A DNA stretch of 64,000 nt from Epiperipatus broadwayi (lineage: Eukaryota; Onychophora; Udeonychophora; Euonychophora; Peripatidae): NCBI GenBank assembly GCA_028023455.1, contig JAQFVV010013074.1, positions 1-64,000 on the forward strand, written 5' to 3'. Each line of letters starts with the position of its first letter. The stretch's first letter is position 1. The position numbers and the translations under genes were made by a program. The notes below the pieces were generated by a model. The model was not told where the DNA came from, did not search any database, and saw nothing but the letters and a program-made list of their open reading frames with translations. Positions 58,241-64,000 of the stretch are shown here, piece by piece.

Positions 58241-58310
58241 GTGTGTAATAATATTATGATTCGATGTCTGTATTTTTAAAGTAATATACGTAATTATATA
58301 ACGGAAAATT

Positions 58311-58770
58311 TGTAAATACAGTAACTAAATAATTAAAAAATTTTATCCACTTAGGAGTGCTTTCGATTATCCCAGTAATCTGTGTCAACTAAAGCTTTGA
58401 AATGCTAACTTTCCCACAATTCCATGATCTTAACATTTGCTGCTTGCCTGTTAATTAAGTCATGTTTATATTTGTATATTAGCATAGCCTCCTTTATTTT
58501 TCTTTTATTGTTATTTTTTTCAATTTGCAATATTTTTACACTGTTAAAATTGAAGTCAAAACCATAAATACATGATTTATTATGGTCGTAAAAACCAGAT
58601 GCTGAAATATTATTATCTACTATGCAATTTTGTTTTGATTTCTGAACACGTTTTAATAATAGCAAGTGTTCTTTAGTTCTTTTTTCCAATGTACATCTAG
58701 ATTCACCTATATATTTACTGCCACATCTACATATCCATTTATAAATGACACAATTTTTATTTATAAATGC
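58311..58770 (-). pseudogene. Penelope-like element, inverted 3'-end arm
   Basis: The minus strand encodes MEKRTKEHLLLLKRVQKSKQ, ...KSCIYGFDFNFNSVKILQIE and NRQAANVKIMELWES, the GIY-YIG C-terminal half. It is followed by a UTR with a hammerhead-like core (58374-58390) and GTAAATACAGTAACTAAAT. It is an inverted copy of 59368-59830, differing at only a few positions. The two copies are much more alike than those of the 33.5-35.6 kb palindrome, so this is a younger event. Confidence 0.85.
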
Positions 58771-59830
58771 ATATTATCGATATGTTGATGCCATTTTTGT
58801 ATGTGGTAAACCAAATACAATTAATGAGTTGTTTGAGGAATTAAATGGTTTGAAAGGCCTAAGATGGATAAAAACAGATGAAGATTTAATGTGTGTTCAG
58901 TTTCTTGATCTTAAAATAACTAGGAATCAATGCATGCTGGATTACTGTATGACCATTAAACCAATAGTAAAAAGAGGTTATATTCCATATAAATCAAAAG
59001 TGCCAATGTCACACAAAATGGCAGGTTTGAAGTCCTTCTTATTTAGAAATAATAGTCTTTGCAAATATTCATCAGATAAAGGCAAAAATATTGAAATATA
59101 CTCGAATGAATTGTTAAATGTTGGCTATAATTATAATCACATATATAATGTTATTAGAGATTTTAATACAAAATATAAAAATAAAAATTTTAATAATAAT
59201 ATTGATTCTCCTGCTAATAAAAAAATATGGATATCAATCCCATATATTTCAAATTATCAAGTAAAGTTTATAAGGAAAATTTATAAAGATATATGTGATA
59301 TTGCATTTTACACACCTCCTACATTAAATAAATTAATAAATAACTCGAAAGATAAAACCTCATTTATAAATAAAAATTGTGTCATTTATAAATGGATATG
59401 TAGGTGTGGCAGTAAATATATAGATGAATCTAGATGTACATTGGAAAAAAGAACTAAAGAACACTTGCTATTATTAAAACGTGTTCAGAAATCAAAACAA
59501 AATTGCATAGTAGATAATAATATTTCAGCATCTGTTTTTTACGACCATAATAAATCATGTATTTATGGTTTTGACTTCAATTTTAACAGTGTAAAAATAT
59601 TGCAAATTGAAAAAAATAACAATAAAAGAAAAATAAAGGAGGCTATGCTAATATACAAATATAAACATGACTTAATTAACAGGCAAGCAGCAAATGTTAA
59701 GATCACAGAATTGTGGGAAAGTTAGCATTTCAAAGCTTTAGTTGATGCAGATTACTGGGATAATCGAAAGTGCTCCTAAGTGGATAAAATATTTTTAATT
59801 ATTTAGTTACTGTATTTACAAATATTCAGT
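58745..59830 (+). pseudogene. Penelope-like element RT/GIY-YIG protein, truncated at motif C
   Basis: The open frame 58745-59725 (326 codons) starts at the inverted junction, with AYYRYVDAIFVCGKPNTINE in place of the palm motif C YVDD; the second Asp is Ala. QFLDLKITRNQCMLDYCMTI and VPMSHKMAGLKSFLFRNN follow (thumb). Then NKNCVIYKWICRCGSKYIDE (GIY-like VIY; YIG changed to YID), RCTLEKRTKEHLLLL, FYDHNKSCIYGF and the tail KRKIKEAMLIYKYKHDLINR. No stop interrupts 326 codons, so the copy is recent, yet both enzymatic sites are damaged. The 3' UTR carries a hammerhead-like motif at 59742-59769. Confidence 0.85.
59738..59778 (+). ncRNA. Hammerhead-like core at PLE 3' end
   Basis: TTGATGC (59742-59748), A, stem GATTA-CTGGGA-TAATC and GAAA (59766-59769), then GTGCTCC. 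The mirror copy is at 58371-58390. The CUGANGA box is degenerate (UUGAUGC), so an active ribozyme is doubtful. The layout is shared with 4.13, 5.88 and 33.26 kb. Confidence 0.35.
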
Positions 59831-59879
59831 TATGTAAATAAGCATTTATTTTATATAGCATATGTAAACAATTGTATTA

Positions 59880-60089
59880 CAGTCAAATATCAGCCTTTCA
59901 TGCTAATTGTGCATACACTTTGCCAGTACTTCAAATTTGCTCATATATAAGCATTTGAGTTGTAGGAATAAGAGGATTCCTTTTATTCTGGCATAAATAC
60001 TATATCTTATATCGGTGAGAAAGTATTCATTTATTATTAACACTTGCAAAGCATATGCACAATTAGCGTGAAAGGCTGATATTTGACTG
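59880..60089. mobile_element. Tc1/mariner-like MITE
   Basis: The 38-bp inverted ends CAGTCAAATATCAGCCTTTC and its inverse GAAAGGCTGATATTTGACTG are flanked by TA on both sides (59878-59879, 60090-60091). Total 210 bp, non-coding. TA target duplication and CAGT ends fit a Tc1/mariner derivative. AAATATTCAGTTAT occurs on both sides further out. Confidence 0.75.
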
Positions 60090-60104
60090 TAAATATTCAG
60101 TTAT

Positions 60105-60108
60105 ATAT

Positions 60109-60158
<50 letters not shown>
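60105..60158. repeat. (TA)n microsatellite
   Basis: An uninterrupted TA run. Confidence 0.95.
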
Positions 60159-60160
<2 letters not shown>

Positions 60161-60223
60161 AACTGGACTGTACAACCCTTTTATTACTTTGTTTGTAACA
60201 ATTTCCTGATGAACATGTTGCAG

Positions 60224-60304
60224 GAAGGAACTATCGATTGGCATTCTCCAATGCAGATGTTATCCCCCCCTACAACAATATTTCCTGCTAATCAGAGGAT
60301 GTAG
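60224..60304 (+). CDS. Candidate terminal exon
   Basis: An acceptor (ATTTCCTGATGAACATGTTGCAG) is followed by 26 codons in phase 0 and a TAG: EGTIDWHSPMQMLSPPTTIF then PANQRM. Composition is unlike the neighbouring DNA. The same balanced block continues past the stop to about 60450 (CATCTCACTACAACCTGACA). An old repeat of unknown type is therefore also likely. Confidence 0.25.
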   Translation, partial: EGTIDWHSPMQMLSPPTTIFPANQRM

Positions 60305-62060
60305 CACCATAGAGACTGGAAGCATCTAGACATTTCTGTGCTTGGTTTTCCAAACGGCGTGACTAGATTTCCATCTCACTACAACCTGACATACCTAGGT
60401 CTAGTTATGCCACACGTAGCTCAGGAGACATGAAACAAGTGCAATGAATGATAAGTGATGAAAAAAAATAGAACTGAACAACTGGATAACTAAAATTAAT
60501 TTTAGGTAACAACAATTTTATTTAACAACAGGTTTAATTAAATGTCCATCAAATAAAATATTTCATTGACAGTCCCTTGTATTTCTTCAGTCTACTACCA
60601 ATAACATTTTCATGTGAATTGAAGAATGTAATTTGTTGAGAGTATAATAAAGTTCTTATTTCAATAGTTCTTTAACAATTTACATCTTTAGTTATTTAAT
60701 TAATTTACAAAGAGGAGTGCAATATATGATGACAACAAAGAGAATAATGAAGACAACTGATAGTATTTAATTCAGAGTTTCACTTCATTCTGATTGGTAG
60801 TCTTTTAGGTAGTTGTCACATGTAATGTGGCTTAAATTATTCATGTATGAAGATATTCTTTACAGACAAGAGCATTTCTATTATTCCAGTTAATTTTAAG
60901 TTAGTTAAAGCATAATAAATATATTTCTATTCATGGTTACCCAAATCCAGGTTTGAATCCATACTATAAGCATATTTATCCTAGGTTCATCGGTTATCCA
61001 TTTCAGGGTTTAAATTGGTCAATGTAAGCACATTTATATCTATGGGTTATTCAGGTAACCTATAAGGGTATGTATTTCCATCTGTCCAGATTTCAATTCA
61101 ACTTGCAAATGTGTTTATTTGGTATTTCTGATTTCATAAGACATATATATAACATATATGTGTCAATAACTTCAGGTATATCATTGTACATTTAACTGTG
61201 ACACATTGTTTTGGTATTCTTATTTCTCAACTCATATATATAACATGTTTTAATTCTGTGTTTATATTACTTTTCTCAGAGTTTTCAAATAATAAATAAA
61301 ATCTTTTTAAAAACAAAAAAAAATGATTTTTTTAATCTTTCAACTTATTTAAGTATGTGGTTCATTATACACATATAACCATTAACTTTTATTGATGTAC
61401 TAATTCATATTTAAATGTTTGAATTTATTCGTAATATAGTATAAATTTACTAAATACATTTATTTTGTATAAATACATTCATTTTGATATTTTCTAATTT
61501 TATCTGGATTATAAACATGTTATTATAATTTAGTTAATTATAGTTATGTGTAATATTCATATACTATCAATATGCATGTAAGCATTTGTAATTTTTATTT
61601 AGTTATTCTAATATATAGCATAAATATTGTTGTTTGGTCTGCCACAGATGTATGTTTCTAGATATAAGTTGATCAGTAGTTTCATTTATAATTTGTCACT
61701 AATAGAACGTATTTTCACATAGCTACATTTATTCATAATTTTCTTTAAGAAAGATGTTTTGTTTTGTCCTTTATAACACATATAAGTATCGAATATTTTA
61801 TAAAATCATTACCTTCATTTTATCGTGTTCCTTCATATCCATGATGTGACTGCATTCAAAAAGGGGTCATTGTATTTAAGCTGAATGGCATTATTTACTT
61901 TTCATAATGTTCACCCAGGCAAATCTTGGAGAACCATGGCTTTGGATGAAGAGAGGAAGCTGTTACTGATTAGCCTTCCATCATTATAATTTTCTTATTA
62001 AGATTTTCTTTTTTCATCATCAACAGTAGCTGTAAATGTTGTATTCCAAGGTGACAAAAA
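60305..62060. other. Unassigned DNA
   Basis: Balanced block to about 60450, then AT-rich. A further balanced patch at 61855-61990 contains CAAATCTTGGAGAACCATGG with short open frames, none assignable. Confidence 0.35.
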
Positions 62061-62069
62061 TCAGTTCTT

Positions 62070-62170
62070 TAACTGCTCTTAAAATCTTTTTTAAAATCTT
62101 TTTTTAAAGTCCCTTTTAAAAATCTTCTTTAAAAATCTTTCTTTTAAAATCTTCTTTAAAAATCTGCTCT
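62070..62170. repeat. Degenerate TTTTAAAATCTT tandem repeat
   Basis: About seven imperfect units of TCTTTTTAAAA/ATCTTCTTTAAAA. Confidence 0.7.
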
Positions 62171-62174
62171 GAAT

Positions 62175-63684
62175 TTGCAACTCAACTATTTATACTCTGA
62201 TCTCTGGATTGATTAAGCAGTACTACTCACTGTATCTGATTTGTTATACAGCTCTCATTTAAGCCTGTGCTTTTCTCTTCTTAAGGATTGGACACTACTT
62301 TTTGCAGACCAGATAAGGGATCATGATGATTAAGCCATGTTTTCCAATTTGATAACTTTGCCTCAAGCAAATATTACACTTTGCATGACAACATTGTTTC
62401 AAAAATTAAAATGTACTATTTTAATAAATGCCAGCTTTTATTTATATCATAATTTAAAATTATAAAATCAATAATGATGGTTTTTTCCCCTCAATTATAG
62501 AAAATAACGATTTTCTTTCTTTGATTGATGAATCTTAATAAAGAAAGATTTGTAACTTTTTTTAATTACAGATTTAAATGTATTTGTTGTCTTTTTTCTT
62601 TTTAATTTGACCGAATTATCTTTCTTTTTTCATTGCTGTCAATTTTCATGATTCCTTTGTTTCTTTAAATTTTTAGTTTTCCTTAACCATTATTAAGTCT
62701 TTTCTTTTATTTTTTAACAACAAATCATGCTAGTCTTTTTAAATGGGGGGAGGTCTTTTGAATACATACATTATCTGTTTCAATATATATGCAGGTTTAA
62801 GCCTATATAGTGTATTAATTTATTTGAATTACAGATAAATCATGAATAAATTTTATGAGGCTTTTGAAATGTACTTTTTTTTTAAATAATGAATGATAAG
62901 ACTTTATTAAATTAGATTTTCTGGTTAAATGAATGTGACAATAGCAAACGAAAACAGAAACATATTTAATAAGTGTCAAAATATTTATTTACAAAATAAT
63001 AACAAGATTGAATGTAATAAGCAATACTTTTAATTAACAAATTGTACCAACAGAAATATTGGTATAATTTGAAATAAAATAAAATATCCCCTTCTGAAAC
63101 ATTTCTACAAAATTGTAATAATACCATTTAGATAATTTAAGAAGTTTTTCCATTTTGATACTATGCATCTAACAATTGTCTACACAGAATAAATAACACA
63201 GTGTGCATATGCCTATACACAGGCCACTAGTATGCTACTAAATACATTACAGGATCAATGATATTTAAGAATTGGTGTGGAAACATACTTCTCATGGAAT
63301 TGTTAAGATAGCTAAATATTATGCAAAATAATTAAAACAGTACAATTCTATAAATACCTATGAGGAGTGAGGAAATTTGGAAGTTCAATGCTAATAATTA
63401 AACTAACATATGTAAAATTAAATTATAGTAGAGCTAGTAAAATAATATTAAAGATGAAGATGCCTTAAAAAATGTTATTAAAAATATACACTAATACTAA
63501 GTTATAGGAAAAATGGATTATAGAAAATATATGAGTGAGTACCCAATAACTTTATCTACCAATGCTGAAGCAAGAAAACCATACCCTCTCTCTCTTATGG
63601 AGGGGATTAATGCATACATTAAATGCCTAAATTGATACCTGTCACCAAGCACCTTACCAATGCATAATTGAACTAATCATAAAT

Positions 63685-63722
<38 letters not shown>

Positions 63723-64000
63723 ATTAACTCACAAGCACATCCCTAAGTATAATAACACACCTATTTGGTCTATCACTATATGTGTAAACTGACACACCAT
63801 GATTGCATAACAATATCAAATATTCAAATTTTATGAACTACCTAAACTTACACATGAACTACCAAACATTTCCATTTATGCATATGCCAAATATAGAAAG
63901 GCTGTTTTTTACCCTTGGTATTGAAACGATAACTTTCCAAGCCCCTATCGTTTCACCATCAAACCTAATAACACTCTCATCTGTGCTAAGTTTGAACCTA
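62175..64000. other. AT-rich DNA without a recognised gene
   Basis: An (AAT)n microsatellite at about 63687-63722. No other structure was recognised up to the window end. Confidence 0.5.

Noticed and set aside
58745-59725. Functional telomerase-like or host RT gene
   Set aside because: Open for 326 codons, but it starts inside the RT palm, lacks the second catalytic Asp and lies in an inverted PLE structure.
1-64000. CRISPR array, bacterial operon or phage
   Set aside because: No spaced identical repeats with unique spacers, no ribosome-binding sites ahead of ORFs and no dense coding; all strong protein matches are eukaryotic retroelements and transposases.

Overview
The window is a strongly AT-rich stretch of animal nuclear DNA made almost entirely of transposable-element debris, fold-back repeats and (TA)n microsatellites. 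The mix of Penelope-like retroelements with GIY-YIG endonucleases, RTE-type LINEs, tRNA-derived SINEs, hAT and Merlin DNA transposons and TTAGGG-like repeats fits an invertebrate. A mollusc, possibly a cephalopod, is my best guess, but that is inference. No complete host gene is visible. A handful of short open segments bounded by good splice sites are the only candidate host exons, on both strands.

Layout. 0-6 kb: decayed Penelope-like (PLE) fragments, one of them an inverted head-to-head pair (4.04-5.16 kb), plus fold-back repeats. 6.4-7.8 kb: a terminal-inverted-repeat element holding a 98-bp tandem repeat and a telomere-like array. 8.6-13 kb: a palindromic repeat, a SINE, another inverted PLE pair and a clean 75-nt exon candidate on the minus strand (12276-12350). 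14.6-15.5 kb: a Merlin transposon with long TIRs, an 8-bp target duplication and a dead transposase. 17-21 kb: palindromes and a hAT-type transposase pseudogene interrupted by a SINE and a MITE. 22-25.5 kb: two LINE 3' ends and a cluster of palindromes. 25.9-26.2 kb: a TATA box followed by a 56-codon ORF. 31.6-35.6 kb: three Penelope copies, one a 2.1-kb near-palindrome. 36.3-37.6 kb: a more complex, less AT-biased block with exon candidates. 37.6-48.7 kb: a non-autonomous hAT element with target duplication, into which a 9.7-kb LTR retrotransposon has inserted. 49.1-51.1 kb: a nearly full RT-bearing RTE-type LINE with inactivating changes. 58.3-59.8 kb: another inverted PLE. The rest is simple repeats and unassigned AT-rich DNA.

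The most unusual items are three. (1) The LTR element has 3.13-kb LTRs that are about 1% diverged. Its internal part is only a coiled-coil gag-like ORF, a 48-bp/16-residue minisatellite where pol should be, and the last ~40 codons of an integrase. (2) PLE copies of several subfamilies are repeatedly built as head-to-head inverted duplications of their 3' ends. (3) The ends of these PLEs carry a recurring hammerhead-ribozyme-like core (CUGANGA-like, one extra purine, short stem, GAAA). All functional claims come from motif reading by eye; no alignment or database search was run.
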